Source: Phoronis australis (Eukaryota; Phoronida; Phoronidae). From it: a stretch of 64,000 nucleotides of DNA. Positions 23,120-34,729 of this stretch are shown here, one piece after another. A program made the position numbers and the translations under genes. The notes beneath the pieces were generated by a model that did not search any database, was not told where the DNA came from, and saw only the letters and a list, made by a program, of their open reading frames with translations. Position 1 is the stretch's first letter. Each line of letters begins with the position of its first letter. The DNA lies in the NCBI GenBank assembly GCA_002633005.1, contig NMRA01000546.1, positions 219,344 to 283,343 on the forward strand. The letters run 5' to 3'.

Positions 23120-23403
23120 TCGTTCGTGGAACTCGAACACACATAACATTCAGTAACAGTTCAAACACACATACACGTAACTCGGAAAGTAGATCATATT
23201 AAAGACGAATTAAAAGCAAAACGGTAAATGACAGTAAATAATAACTTAATGATGTCTTGAGCCTCCAGCAACACAAATCACATCCGACGACCAGTATGAC
23301 AACATTCACAGGAGGGCCTCAACATGCCGGATAACCCGGGTGTGATCTCAGCGACCTGAGTGCACTCGGCCATTCATAAACAAATTAGCATTCACAGAAC
23401 TCA

Positions 23404-23882
23404 GTGCGTGGTAGGCGGAGCTAAGTTCATTCACAGTAAATATCAAAGGAAGGGAATTGTATTGTATTTCTATAAGAAGAACAAAGACAAGGCGATTTCC
23501 TTCTCGTTGAAGGCAACATGTCACCACGTGTACAGCACCATTCTTTTTCAATTTGCTGGTGCTTCAATATGAGTCAGGTTCAATGTAAATAACTCATCTG
23601 GTTTTGTAGAAATTTGTGTGAGAAAATGATGACGTGCGATGTCTNTGCGTGGTAGGCGGAGCTAAGTTCATTCACAGTAAATATCAAAGGAAGGGAATTG
23701 TATTTCTATAAGAAGAACAAAGACAAGGCGATTTACTTCTCGTTGAAGGCAACATGTCACCACCTGTACAGCACCATTCTTTTTCAATTTGCTGGTGCTT
23801 CAATATGAGTCAGGTTCAATGTAAATAACTCATCTGGTTTCGTAGAAATTTGTGTGAGAAAATGATGACGTGCGATGTCTTC
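23404..23882. other. Local duplicate around an N: likely unmerged contig overlap
   Basis: The sequence after the single N at 23645 repeats 23404-23644 from TGCGTGGTAGGCGGAGC on, with only a few differences (one short indel in GTATTGTATT). A direct duplication broken exactly at an N is best explained by two overlapping allelic contigs placed end to end. Confidence 0.7.
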
Positions 23883-24002
23883 AGCCAGAGTTCAGCAGTT
23901 TAGGACTAACCCGTTGCTCTTTTGTGGGCATTTATTGTCATCTGCCTTAGGGTTAAGATTTATGGGATTAGACGTACACTGGCTGCAACAAGTAGTATAA
24001 CA

Positions 24003-24372
24003 TCCTTTTTTCATGTTTATTACGAAATATTCAAATAAATAAATATACATAACCCAGAAAACGCCAACAAGCATTGTACATGTGTTAAAAATACAAAGAA
24101 TCCAATATACATTTATTATACACAAATACATGCACATACAAATTAAAAAATATGTTAAGATTACAATGACTTATGACTGCGAATGTAAAAGAATCATTTT
24201 CATGCATACACATGCATAAAACTCTATAAAGAAATTTTGATACTATTTGGAATAAAACCCTATTTTCATTTGGGTTGAGTTCTTGACCTTATTGAAGAAA
24301 TAATATTTGTTGTAGAATTGAGTAATTTCAGAATTTTTGTAAATACTAAGGTATTGTATAACACCTTTATTA
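24003..24372 (-). mobile_element. LINE 3'-end fragment inserted in repeat unit 2
   Basis: An insertion of about 370 bp relative to repeat unit 1, where the flanks are contiguous near 17960-17975. Its left end begins with a T run and TTTATTA, and it shares the AACCCAGAAA(A/C)CGC block with the minus-strand LINE end at 60530-60600. This suggests the 3' untranslated end of the same family in minus orientation, truncated at its 5' side. No coding part is recognisable. Confidence 0.4.
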
Positions 24373-24470
24373 AATTCGTCATGGTTTAGTGCATGTCATG
24401 TGCGTCTGCTGTTTCAAATACTATAAAGTCAACCATCAACAGGCTGTATTGATGTTTTGGGCTAGAAATG

Positions 24471-26230
24471 GTTAGGCGTACATGTACTTGTTATTAGTGT
24501 CAACTTAGCGTTGACGTTAAGGGAATGGAAATGCGAGTCTTGGCTCGAAGTTAAAAATTCAATTTCAATGTTTTTGTTGTAAGCCGATGGATTCAACGGT
24601 GAAGCTTGATGCGCTACCATGTGGACTTTCCCAGTGATGTCAGCATAATGTGGTGACCCACCGCGAATTGTAACTGACAACTTTGGAAAGGAAGACAATG
24701 CCGAACCGTAAGTGCAGACGATTATTAACAAACTAACAAAATCACTGGTTTTAACCCCAAATCCACTGTTTGCATGCAATTATTACGCAATGAAAGATAT
24801 TGTGTTCAAACAGCCAAACTACTCCGCATTATATTAATCAGGTGAAAAGTGAATGTCGACTAGCTTAACGTTTTTACAAATCCAAAATATTTTAACAGCT
24901 CCTGAAGTTTCCGCTAAACTTTCCGCTTGTCAGCAATAAGTATTTAAGAAAAGTGAAGGAAGAGCAAAATGTGAGTTAAAGTGTGACAAAATAACCATCG
25001 TATACTCAGAACAAGTGAATGCCAGTCGTAGCAGTCACATGCACCTTTAGCTGTCCAGCCAACACTGCACGTGCAAATCATTAAGGAGCTTGCCACAGGT
25101 AGAAATTAATCCGTGACTTAAGATATTGAGGACCACTAGGACTACATCTTACTCGAACTTTATTTCAAATCTAACGGCAGTGCCATCAATGATGGTGAGA
25201 TTTATATCAACCTAAGCAATAAATCAAATAGTCAAATGTTGATAAACTAAATGAGGGTTCCAATTTATATTTGATTGACGACACTGTATAAGAAATCAGA
25301 ATCCATGCAGACCTAGAATTTGTTTCTAATATTCTCTGATTTGANAACTTTATTTCAAATCTAACGGCAGTGTCATCAATGATGGTGAGATTTATATCAA
25401 CCTAAGCAATAAATCAAATAGTCAAATGTTGATAAACTAAATGAGGGTTCCAATTGTTATTTGATCGACGACACTGTATAAGAAATCAGAATCCATGCAG
25501 ACCTAGAATTTGTTTCTAATATTCTCTGATTTGAATGAATTAAATTTCATAAAATCACCGTTTTCACAATGGGGCCTCTCAAACTTTGGAAATCCACGCC
25601 CCATTAGATTAAATCTTGCCCTGTGAATGACCAAGGATGCTTAACTCTTTTTTTCAGTAGCGTGAGTCTTTGTTTTGTGTAGAATAAGAAGTTTGCAACG
25701 AAGGGCAAATTCCATATAAAGTATTGTTAAGACAATTTTGGGATGACAAACAATTCTACGGCACTATTTTAAACTTTCGATTTTTGAATTAGAGTTTAAG
25801 CATTACTACATAACAGGCCTTAACTGAATAATGATAGCAGGTATCAATTTTGTTTAAAATCATATTTTTTCGAAAACTGGAAATCCCATGGTTTATTAAA
25901 GAAGTTTGATTGTATTTAAAAAAACAAAGGCAAGGCGATTTATTTCTCTTTGAAGGCAGAACGTTTCCATACATGTATATATAGTAACATACCTGTTCGC
26001 TTTTTGCTTTGTTGTTCTTTACCGCTTCTTCAAAGTGAGGTAAAATTACAACAATGGTGTGAGATAGAAATAAAATTGATGTGAGAAAAACATGGAATGA
26101 AAAATGATTGTGAATGTTTCTCAATTTTCTTAGGTACGTGCAGTACATTTATACAGTAACATTTGTCAACTCTGCATTTACATGTAGTTTGTTGACATCG
26201 CTTGTCTCGAGGATATTGCTTCATACCTAC
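24471..26230. repeat. Segmental repeat, unit 3 (truncated)
   Basis: It begins with the GCGTACATGTAC block shared with 18083 and follows unit 2 up to a TTTCCATAC(A)TGTATATATAGTAAC segment near 25970, then ends near 26230. It contains an N at 25345, around which 25159-25344 is repeated as 25346-25530. No DED or orphan exon is present. Confidence 0.6.
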
Positions 26231-26295
26231 TTTAAATTAAAGGTAGTCGCCCTCTCTATTAGAAGTCAGGCGTGGGTACAGTAACGCTAGGACCT

Positions 26296-26312
26296 AAGCT
26301 AGGACCTAGCTT
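26296..26312. repeat. 17-bp perfect palindrome
   Basis: AAGCTAGGACCTAGCTT (8 + 1 + 8) lies in a short run of CTAGGACCTA motifs between the segmental repeat region and the ZU5 flank. Significance unknown. Confidence 0.7.
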
Positions 26313-26423
26313 GAACCTACCCAAAGCCATGTGTTCCCATTTAAATATATAACAAGATCTCATGAAATCTCCCGAAGACTTGCTTTTTAGTGAGGTCATC
26401 GCGTTACTGAACGGGAGCAGGAT

Positions 26424-27969
26424 TCGTGGAGCTCCTACTTTTCCTTATTTTGTCAATTTTTAAAACAATTTCTACTTCCTATACTAAATCTTTAGATTCT
26501 TACCTTTTAAAAATGGTATGGGAAAATATTCATTCTTTTTTAATTTTCCTCAATTTCTTAATTTCTGACTCTCTAATTGCGCTCCATAACCGGAAATCAT
26601 AACCTGTGTAAAATATAACATATCATTTAAGCTCGATTTTTGGTTCACTTAAATTTCACCAATTATTCACATGAATTGTCTTCAATGCAGAGCCAAAGAT
26701 AAATCAAGCGTTTCAACACCTGTGCGTTTTGCAATGGTGAGAGATTTATTTTTGTTGTGTTTGTATTTTAAGCAAAAACCATTAACTGTTGTCAAATATT
26801 TCACATTTTTAAATATCCAAAAACTATGAAGCCAGCTCTTCATACCAATTCCTAAAACTATACAGTACATCGATTTATCCATCCGCTGGCAAAGTTTCTA
26901 CTTGAAATCTGTCTGTAATATGTGTGAGGGGTTTTTGACTTTAGTACAACCTTAACTTTCCTCGACCCAAGTAATCTATTCGGAATTTAAAGCTTTCACT
27001 AAAAGCATTCCGATGCAATTCATCGAACAACCAGTAGTTTTAGGACACATCGTCCGTAAATTTGAGTTTACAAAAGGTGCAAATCGTTACCTTCTGGTGT
27101 ACTAATTTCATCAGTTACTGACGAGAACAAGATGCATGTATACATGTTCTAGGACCATCTGACCACCTAAAATACAAGTCCAAAATAATGTTTCATGGTC
27201 TCTATTGAATCGAACGTCACTTGCAAGAACTTTTTGAGAAGCTCGTCAGAATCGGTGCTCTCTCTTTAAATTTCTGCGATCTCATGACACTTGACGTAAA
27301 ACCAGAGTGTGTTTAGAACAAACTAATTGCTATGAAACACTTCGCAACTATAAAATGAATATGCATAAATCAAAACTGTTGCATCAACCAGACTGTTTGA
27401 CGTAGTATTCTCTCCTCAGACTACCGTGGAGCCAAATAAGGTCAATTACACTGTACCTCAAAAATCCTGTTTCAAAACATTTGACACGACCTCATGGTAA
27501 TTTTACCCGATGAATGCACTGTGTAACCTGATCAAATTAATCAGTTTCAGATCCAAAAGCAAGTGCTCCGAAAACTCATTACGAGGTCGACATTTTTCAA
27601 AAGCATGACCACCTTTCCGAGAAGCCAGTAAACCGGCCACGTTCGCCTGTAGATGAAAGGGAGAATGGTGCGTATTGTTATCTTTAGTGTAGTAGCTACA
27701 CTGAAACTTGTACTTTCATAAAGTATTAATTACTCAAACATTTGAGAGTGCGCTGACGCGTACATTACGAGAACTATTTCTGTCAAGTTTCGTTAAAGCT
27801 CCAACGTATGATAAAGGTTGTTATTGAAAGAGCAGATACATATAAATTACTTATGCAAATGTTGAGAACCCCTATTTGAAGATGGAAGTGATCGCTATTA
27901 AAATCACTATTAAGACACAGAACAGTGTTTTAGTGGACTGTCGCTTCAATTCTTCCCAAAATTTGATAA
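26424..27969 (+). promoter_or_regulatory. 5' flank of ZU5-UPA copy 1
   Basis: Non-coding sequence upstream of the first ZU5-UPA frame, repeated with a few per cent divergence as 28801-31448. TATAAATT at 27840 and a TATTAAAAT at about 27896 are TATA-like elements 130 and 74 bases before the ATG. Both are present at the same place in the second copy (around 31319 and 31375). A transcription start is not provable from sequence. Confidence 0.4.
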
Positions 27970-28799
27970 ATGTCACATTTTATCCCTATAGCGATTATAA
28001 ATGGAACGACTGGTGGTGTTATTCGCTGGAAAGAGGTTGAATTTAGAGTACCTTCAAATGCAATATGTGGACACATACACGTTGAAATAGTAGATCAGCC
28101 GTTATTGGTGCAAGCAGTGATTGACAACACGAACGGCAGGGCTACACTCCATCGTCAGAGAATATGCGTGACTTGTGCGGATGAAGATGTGATATTCTCA
28201 GAGCCAGTCGAAGTGCGAGTGACTGTTAGAACAATGTTGGAAGGACTATATCTCCAACAACTAGACAGAGAAGGCTTTTGCATATTGCGTGAAAAGAATG
28301 GTGAAGTAACGGATGTTACTGAAGAGTGCAATGTCACGGTACAAGGAGAAGAAATATTTTTCTACTGCAAAACATTTTCGATTTTTCGTACTGCATGGGT
28401 GGGCGCTGCCAAACTTCTAAGGCCCATCAAAAATATTATATTTACGTCGTACTCGTGTAAGTTATGCCCGTACATAGAAGGTGAACCTCATGGAGGGTTG
28501 ACAGTTATGGTATTTTGCCATGGCATCGATGTCACCTGTTCTGCTAACCTTCAACATGAATGCATACGTGAAAGCTGGTGCTTGACAGATAAAACTTCAC
28601 TCATCTTTGAAGTTGAGTGCCTGGGCGCTAAGAGTAACAAAATGGAACTGATCTCGCATGAGTTTGAGCTTGACAGAGACTGTTGTGAAAGCACTGGTAC
28701 ATCATTTGGAGAATCTAAGCCGGGCGTTAAACCTCTTGTAGCTGACAAGGTTAATGTGAAGCTGAGGGTATCAAACTATCCGAAACCACTGCTAGACAG
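27970..28799 (+). CDS. ZU5-UPA (FIIND-like) protein, copy 1, cut by N
   Basis: Open from ATG for 276 codons up to the N at 28800, after which unrelated flank begins, so the 3' end is lost to an assembly join. Residues about 12-147 fit a ZU5 domain: GGVIRWKEVEFRVPSNA near the start, FSEPVEVRVTV in the middle, and EVTDVTEECNVTV leading to CKTFSIF. Residues about 152-275 fit a UPA-like beta module. The Phe136-Ser137 pair is at the position where PIDD1 and FIIND proteins self-cleave. There is no signal peptide or membrane segment, so it is probably cytosolic. Compared with copy 2, residues 1-102 differ at one site, but residues 103-231 differ at about 22. It may be an allele or a recent paralogue. 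Confidence 0.75.
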
Positions 28800-28800
28800 N

Positions 28801-31448
28801 ATTCGTGGAGCTCCTACTTTTCCTTATTTTGTCAATTTTTAAAACAATTTCTACTTCCTATACTAGTTCTTTAGATACTTACCTTTTGAAAATGGTATGG
28901 GAAAATATTCATTCTTTTTTAATTTTCCTCAATTTCTTCATTTCTGACTCCCTAATTGCGCTCCATAACCGGAAATCATAACCTGTGCAAAATATAACAT
29001 ATCATTTAAGCTCGATTTTTGGTTCACTTAAATTTCACCAATTATTCACATGAATACCAAATTGTCTTCACAGACAAATCAGGCGTTTCAACACCTATGC
29101 GTTTTGGAATGGTGACAGATTTATTTTTCTTTTGTTTATATTTCATGACCAGCAATTCGTAAACTAGGTCATCCGCCAGGTTCTCTGCGTAAACTAGGTC
29201 ATCGCTTATGGACCAGTTAGCGCTGCATTCTCCGCGTGTCCGAGTACTGGCGAGAAGCACCAGGAATGTTGTTCTACATTTTGTGGCCCAAAATTACCAA
29301 AGTTCAAATATATTCCGTTAAAAAGGAAAGACAAAACATATTAGTTCAGATGTCTGACCAATATATCATGAGTCACCACTCGTAAGCAAATCAAAGCTGT
29401 CCTTACTCGTTGCTTTATCTCGCACTACCTCAATGGACTAGTTTTCAGTTCGCAATGCAACTGTACAATTCTCATAAATTCAACTTGTAATGACCCCTTT
29501 CTATGCCCAAAGTACCCGGAAACAAATTATTGTTAGGTACAACGAGTTTTTTTTTTCTCTGAAGTGGATCGTAAACACCTCAAGTGAGTTTTCCGCTCAT
29601 CTATTAGCTACTTTGGTTTAGAGCTGAATTCAGTTTGGCTCCCATACTATGGGCCGGGCCAGGCCGGTCAAGGGCCAACCCCTGTTGTACGCACTACTTA
29701 GAACATGGGATTCAAACTGTTATATATAGAGAAAACGTTTATTAGTATACTGGTGTGAATATTATCAGTGATTTAACCAAAAACTTCGAACTAACTAGAC
29801 CCACTAATCATAGTCTATGATGATCAACTGATACCAAAAGGCCAAAATTGGCAATTTTCGGCCACCCCATGTTAAATACAAAATTTTGTCTAATTTTCTT
29901 CAAACTCCTACATTTCAATCTTGATTATACTGACATCTGTTGGGTCTATCGGCAACTAACCGCGCATGAAAGGCTTGGTCAAAAATTATCGTTTTCTCAC
30001 GTGCACTTTGGGTTTTTAGCGGCAATTCCACTGATCGAAGCGACAAAATAAGCCAAAACTTTGACCATATTATGTTAAGCATAATTTTTTTTCCAATTTT
30101 GCTGAAACTTGGCCACATTTTTAACAAAATACTTATCTATGTTATGTGCTATCGGCAAATGTGCTTCTTTCATAAATAAAACCCTCACGCTGTGTTTTCT
30201 GCGAACCCCATGTATCCTGAAGGGGGCTAACCGAGTGATTTTCGCGCATGCGCAGTTCACGGTTTCAATATTGCTGGTAATGTTAAGCAAAAACGATTAA
30301 CTGTTCTCAAATATTTTACATTTTTCAAATATCCAAAAACTATGAAGCCAGCTCTTCATACCAATTCCTAAAATTATGCAGAACATCGATTTATCCATCC
30401 GCTGTCAAAGGTTCTACTTGAAATCTGTCTGTAATATGTATGAGGGTTTTTTGACTTTAGTACAACCTTAACTTTCCTCAACCCAAAGCATTCCGATGCA
30501 ATTCATCGAACAACCAGTAGTTTTAGGAAACATCATCCGTAACCAATAGTGTACAAAAGGTGCGAATCGTTACCTTCTGGTGTACTAATTTCATCAGTTA
30601 CTGACGAGAACAAGATGCATGTATGCATGTTCTAGGACTATCGTACGACCTAAAATACAAGTCCTGAGTAATGTTTCATGATCTCTATTGAATCGAACGT
30701 CACTTGCAAGAACTTTTTAAGAATCTCGTCAGAGTCGGTGCTCTCTCTTTAAATTTCTGCGAACTCATGACACTTGATGTAAAACCAGAGTTTGTTTAGA
30801 ACAAACTAATTGCTATGAAACACTTTGCAACTATAAAATGTATATGTATAAATCAAAACTGTTAAATCAACCAGACTGTTTGTCTGTCTGACGTAGGATT
30901 CTGTCCTCAGACTACCGTGGAGCCAAATAAGGTCAATTACACTGTACCTCAAAAATCTTGTTTCAAAACATTTGACACGACCTCATGGTAATTTTACCTG
31001 TGTAACCTAATCAAATTAATCAGTTTCAGTTCCAAAAGCACGTGCTCCGAAAACTCATTACGAGGTCGACATTTTTCAAAAGCATGACGACCTGTCCGAG
31101 AAGCCAGTAAATCGGCCACGTTCGCCTGTAGATGAAAGGGAGAATGGTGCGTATTGTTATCTTTAATGTAGTAGCTACACTGAAACATGTACTTTCATAA
31201 AGTATTAATTACTCAAACATTTGAGAGTGCGCTGACGCGTACATTACGAGAACTATTTCTGTCAAGTTTCGTTAAAGCTCCAACGTATGATAAAGGTTGT
31301 TATTGAAAGAGCAGATACATATAAATTACTTATGCAAATGTTGAGAACCCTTATTTGAAGATGGAAGTGATCGCTATTAAAATCACTATTAAGACACAAA
31401 ACAGTGTTTTAGTGGACTGTCGCTTCAATTCTTCCCAAAATTTGATAA
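28801..31448 (+). promoter_or_regulatory. 5' flank of ZU5-UPA copy 2 (repeat of 26425-27969 plus insertion)
   Basis: The sequence restarts after the N with the same ATTCGTGGAGCTCC as 26424 and follows that flank to the second ZU5 frame, with scattered substitutions, small indels and one large insertion (29133-30286). It has the same TATA-like elements before the ATG. No other gene is supported; the short frames within the insertion lack recognisable domains. Confidence 0.5.
29133..30286. mobile_element. 1.15-kb insertion with short inverted termini
   Basis: Present in the second copy of the flank and absent from the first (empty site near 26770). The ends are CATGACCAGCAAT and ATTGCTGGTAATG, inverted repeats matching at 12 of 13 positions. 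No transposase is visible, so it would be a non-autonomous DNA element. The target duplication is unclear (the remaining flanks are T-rich). Internal features include a doubled AAACTAGGTCATC near 29160 and 29190. Confidence 0.5.
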
Positions 31449-32489
31449 ATGTCACATTTTATCCCTATAGCGATTATAAATGGAACGACTGGTGGTGTTA
31501 TTCGCTGGAAAGAGGTTGAATTTAGAGTACCTTCAAATGCAGTATGTGGACACATACACGTTGAAATAGTAGATCAGCCGTTATTGGTGCAAGCAGTGAT
31601 TGACAACACGAACGGCAGGGCTACACTCCATCGTCAGAGAATATGCGTGACTTGTGCGGATGAAGATGTGATATTCTCAGAGCCAGTCGAAGTGCGAGTG
31701 ACTGTTAGAACAATGTTGGAAGGACTATATCTCCAACAACTAGACAGAGAAGGCTTTCGCATATTGCGTGAAAAGAATGGTGAAGTAACCGATGTTAGTG
31801 AAGAGTGCAATGTCAGGGTACATGGTGACGAAATATTCTTCTGCTGCAAAACATTTTCGATTCTTCATACTGCGTGGGTGGGCGCTGCCAAACTTCTCAG
31901 ACCCTTAAAAAATATTATATTTACGTCGTACACGTGCAAGTTATGCCCGTACATAGAAGGTGAACCTCATGGAGGGTTGACAATTATGGTATTTTGCCAT
32001 GGCATAGATGTCACCTGTTCAGGTGACCTTCAACACCAATGTATAAGTAAAAACATGTGCTTGACAAATAAAACCACACTCATCTTTGAAGTTGAGTGCC
32101 TGGGCGCTAACAGTAACGAAATGGAACTAATATCGCATGAGTTTGAGCTTGACAGGGACTGTTGTGAAAGTACTGGTACATCATTTGGAGAATCTAAGCC
32201 TGGAGTTAAACCACTTGTAGCTGACAAGGTTAATGTGAAGCTGAGGGTATCAAACTATCCGAAACCACTGCTAGACAGGCCTGAGAAGGTTCATGTACAT
32301 GTAAGTACTTGTTTTACGTGTCGGGGTGTCAATATGGTCGTGCACGTGTCTGTGAGGTTGCACGTGGCATGTGGTGTATTTAGACTGCACCGTGAATCCG
32401 CGTATCTGTTACATTGCTCGGAAGAAGTTAAAATGGCGAAGGGGAAAGGAGAAATGGATATCCATTTAAGCGTGTTTGCTGATCCATAA
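31449..32489 (+). CDS. ZU5-UPA (FIIND-like) protein, copy 2
   Basis: A 346-codon intact frame. Residues about 12-147 form a ZU5 domain (GG at 15-16, VPSNA at 28-32, FSEPV at 76-80, Phe136-Ser137 near its end at 31854-31859). Residues about 152-275 are a Cys-rich UPA-like module (KLCPYIEGEPHGG, VMVFCHGIDVTC-type strand, EFELDRDCCES). ZU5-UPA pairs occur in UNC5, ankyrins, PIDD1 and, as FIIND, in NLRP1/CARD8; the last three self-cleave at a Phe-Ser bond. A consensus donor GTAAGT at 32301 would end the exon after residue 284 in phase 0. The remaining 62 codons may be read-through or a genuine tail (ending SVFADP). No effector domain is in this frame; linker and DED exons lie downstream. Confidence 0.8.
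   Translation: MSHFIPIAIINGTTGGVIRWKEVEFRVPSNAVCGHIHVEIVDQPLLVQAVIDNTNGRATLHRQRICVTCADEDVIFSEPVEVRVTVRTMLEGLYLQQLDREGFRILREKNGEVTDVSEECNVRVHGDEIFFCCKTFSILHTAWVGAAKLLRPLKNIIFTSYTCKLCPYIEGEPHGGLTIMVFCHGIDVTCSGDLQHQCISKNMCLTNKTTLIFEVECLGANSNEMELISHEFELDRDCCESTGTSFGESKPGVKPLVADKVNVKLRVSNYPKPLLDRPEKVHVHVSTCFTCRGVNMVVHVSVRLHVACGVFRLHRESAYLLHCSEEVKMAKGKGEMDIHLSVFADP
32301..32306 (+). promoter_or_regulatory. Possible splice donor in ZU5-UPA copy 2
   Basis: CAT followed by GTAAGT is a good 5' splice site inside the open frame. Splicing here would leave 852 coding bases (284 codons, phase 0) and would allow joining to downstream exons. Copy 1 is cut before this point, so conservation cannot be tested here. 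Confidence 0.35.
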
Positions 32490-32602
32490 TCAATGTTTTG
32501 GATCATCTGCGATTCATAAAGGTTATGAGACCTGTTCTAAGAAAATTGACATGGATAAAACACATCTTAAGCTAAGTTCATTCCAAGATTTAACTTAAAT
32601 TT

Positions 32603-34729
32603 GTTTCAAGAAGTAGGATACAAATTTGACTAAAATTTTTGACTTACCTTTTGTCTTAAATTTACTAACTTGAAGGATGTGAAACCTACATAGTTGGAAG
32701 TTAAGACAAATCTTAAAGAAAATTCCAAAACTAAATTAACAGCCCACACCAAATCAACGCTCTTTAAAATATCACGTTAGTGTGTGCATTATGTTTTTCT
32801 TTATTTAGACAATATAGTCGGTGTAACATGACGTTTTGACTCCATGGGAAACATACCTGGGGTCACGTTCAAAGCTGAAAAACTGTTTGGTTATTTTCAT
32901 CAAGATTGTGACACATTGGCTTAGTGGTTTGAACTTTGGACTCCTGTTTGTGGGACCAGGTTTCGAGCCCTCGACTGACAATCGAGTCTTGCACAAAGGT
33001 GTCATCTACTCCTCTGTGCTCCGTCTTACAAGTGATTGTACAAGTATGCAAGGTAGTGAATGAGAAGTGAATGAAAACCTGGATTCAACGAGAAGGCAAT
33101 TCCGGGGGTGTCCTAAAAACGATCAAATTGAAGCTCCTCGCGTGATTAAATGGAATTTCCTTAAATTTTTACCCTGGGTTTCATATTTAATGGAATCTTA
33201 TTCTGAGCGGCGAAACATTGGCGAGTAACATGACGAAATGAGGAGGTTAGACAGGAAACAACTTCCTATACGACCACCACACCGGCACGGAATTGGCAGG
33301 TTGGAAACCGAGAGTTTTTGGATTGCGATACTAGGGCCCATTGCACTTTTCAGCCAAATTGCTCCACCATCGTTGCTGTGGGCCTCTTTTGTTCGAACAG
33401 CTTTTAGCTCGCGGTTTCTTGGTATTTCTTGCTCTACAGTAGATATAGTGATCAAACGTGGTGTGAAATGCGGTGAATTTATGAAATAAACGGGTCAATT
33501 GCGATTGAAATGTAACAAAACTAGATAAATAATTTAGGGGGAATTACTGTCTGACTTTGGCATTTGCAGTAGCGACTTCGAGCCCATTTGAAATTTTTCC
33601 AAGGTGGCCCTATAGAAAGCTTCTAGAATGTCTTCCAAAGTTAGCTCATTTTCATCTCTGCTCCTGGCCTTCTGCAACTGTTTCACAGATAAAAGTTTTA
33701 CTTAGAATTTGAAGGAAACAAATGACAAGATAGGCAGAAAACACGTTATTGCAAGACTATAGTAAGGATTGTTATAAAACCATGCATAGGTGGACTCGTA
33801 TAGAAGGAAGTGACACTGCAANACCACCGCACGGAATCGGCGGGTTGGAAACCGAGAGTTTTTGAATTGCGATACTAGGGCCCATTGCACTTTTCAGCCA
33901 AATTGCTCCACCATCGTTGCTGTCGGCCTTTTTTGTTCGAACAGCTTTTCGCACGCGGTTTCTTGGTATTTCTTGCTCTATAGTAGATGTAGTGATCAAA
34001 CGTGGTGTGAAATGCGGTGAATTTATGAAATAAACGGGTCAATTGCGATTGAAATGTAACAAAACTAGATAAATAATTTAGGGGGAATTACTGTCTGACT
34101 TTGGCATTTGCAGTAGCGACTTCGAGCCCATTTGAAATTTTCCAAGGTGGCCCTATAGGAAGCTTCTACAATGTCTACATCTCAGCTCCTGGCCTTCTGC
34201 AACTGTTTCACAGATAAAAGTTTTACTTAGAATTTGAAGGAAACAAATGACAAGATAGGAAGAAAACACGTTATTGCAAGACTATAGTAAGGATTGTTAT
34301 AAAACCATGCATAGGTGGACTCGTATAGAAGGAAGTGACACTGCAATGGATCAGCAGCAAATCGATCTGTGTTTGACTTGACACACTCAATGTTTTAAGG
34401 ACCATGCCAAATGTGGTAAACAAGCTTCTAAACTAAAAGTAACTTAAGCTTTTTGAAAGAGGTTTTCACATATTGTGATTCGCTGCTGAGCTTCAATCAA
34501 ATTATAATTCATCAAAACTTGCAATAGGCCGATGTTAATGAAAAGATGGAATGGCAAAGGCATCAGATTTGTCTACGACGTACACTGTAGTTGTCAGTAA
34601 TGCTAAATTTGTGGTGGCGGCGGCAAAGTATTTAGGGCCTTACCTCGCTTAGGTTTGCTTCTGATCTACGCTTTTTCCAAAACCTTAATTCCGCAGCCAT
34701 GTGCCGATGACCGAGCCAAGTGACAGTAT
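32603..34729. repeat. Duplicated ZU5 3' flank, second copy, with N join
   Basis: Near-identical to 1-1814. An N at 33822 interrupts it, and the sequence after the N goes back by about 550 bases (33270 onward) before continuing, which indicates unmerged overlapping contigs. It includes a second tRNA-derived SINE head (A box at 32917, B box at 32959-32970). Homology to the first copy ends at about 34729. No gene is seen. Confidence 0.8.

Larger units (their letters stand above)
18091..24470. repeat. Segmental tandem repeat, unit 2
   Basis: Second copy of the mosaic unit, enlarged by about 1.7 kb of unshared sequence at 19325-21055 and by a LINE-like insertion at about 24003-24372. It contains the damaged orphan exon (21116-21430), a linker-like exon candidate (22649-22703) and a truncated DED exon (22886-23119). 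It also contains an N join at 23645 with a local duplicate. No intact gene is seen in 18.1-21.1 kb. Confidence 0.65.
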
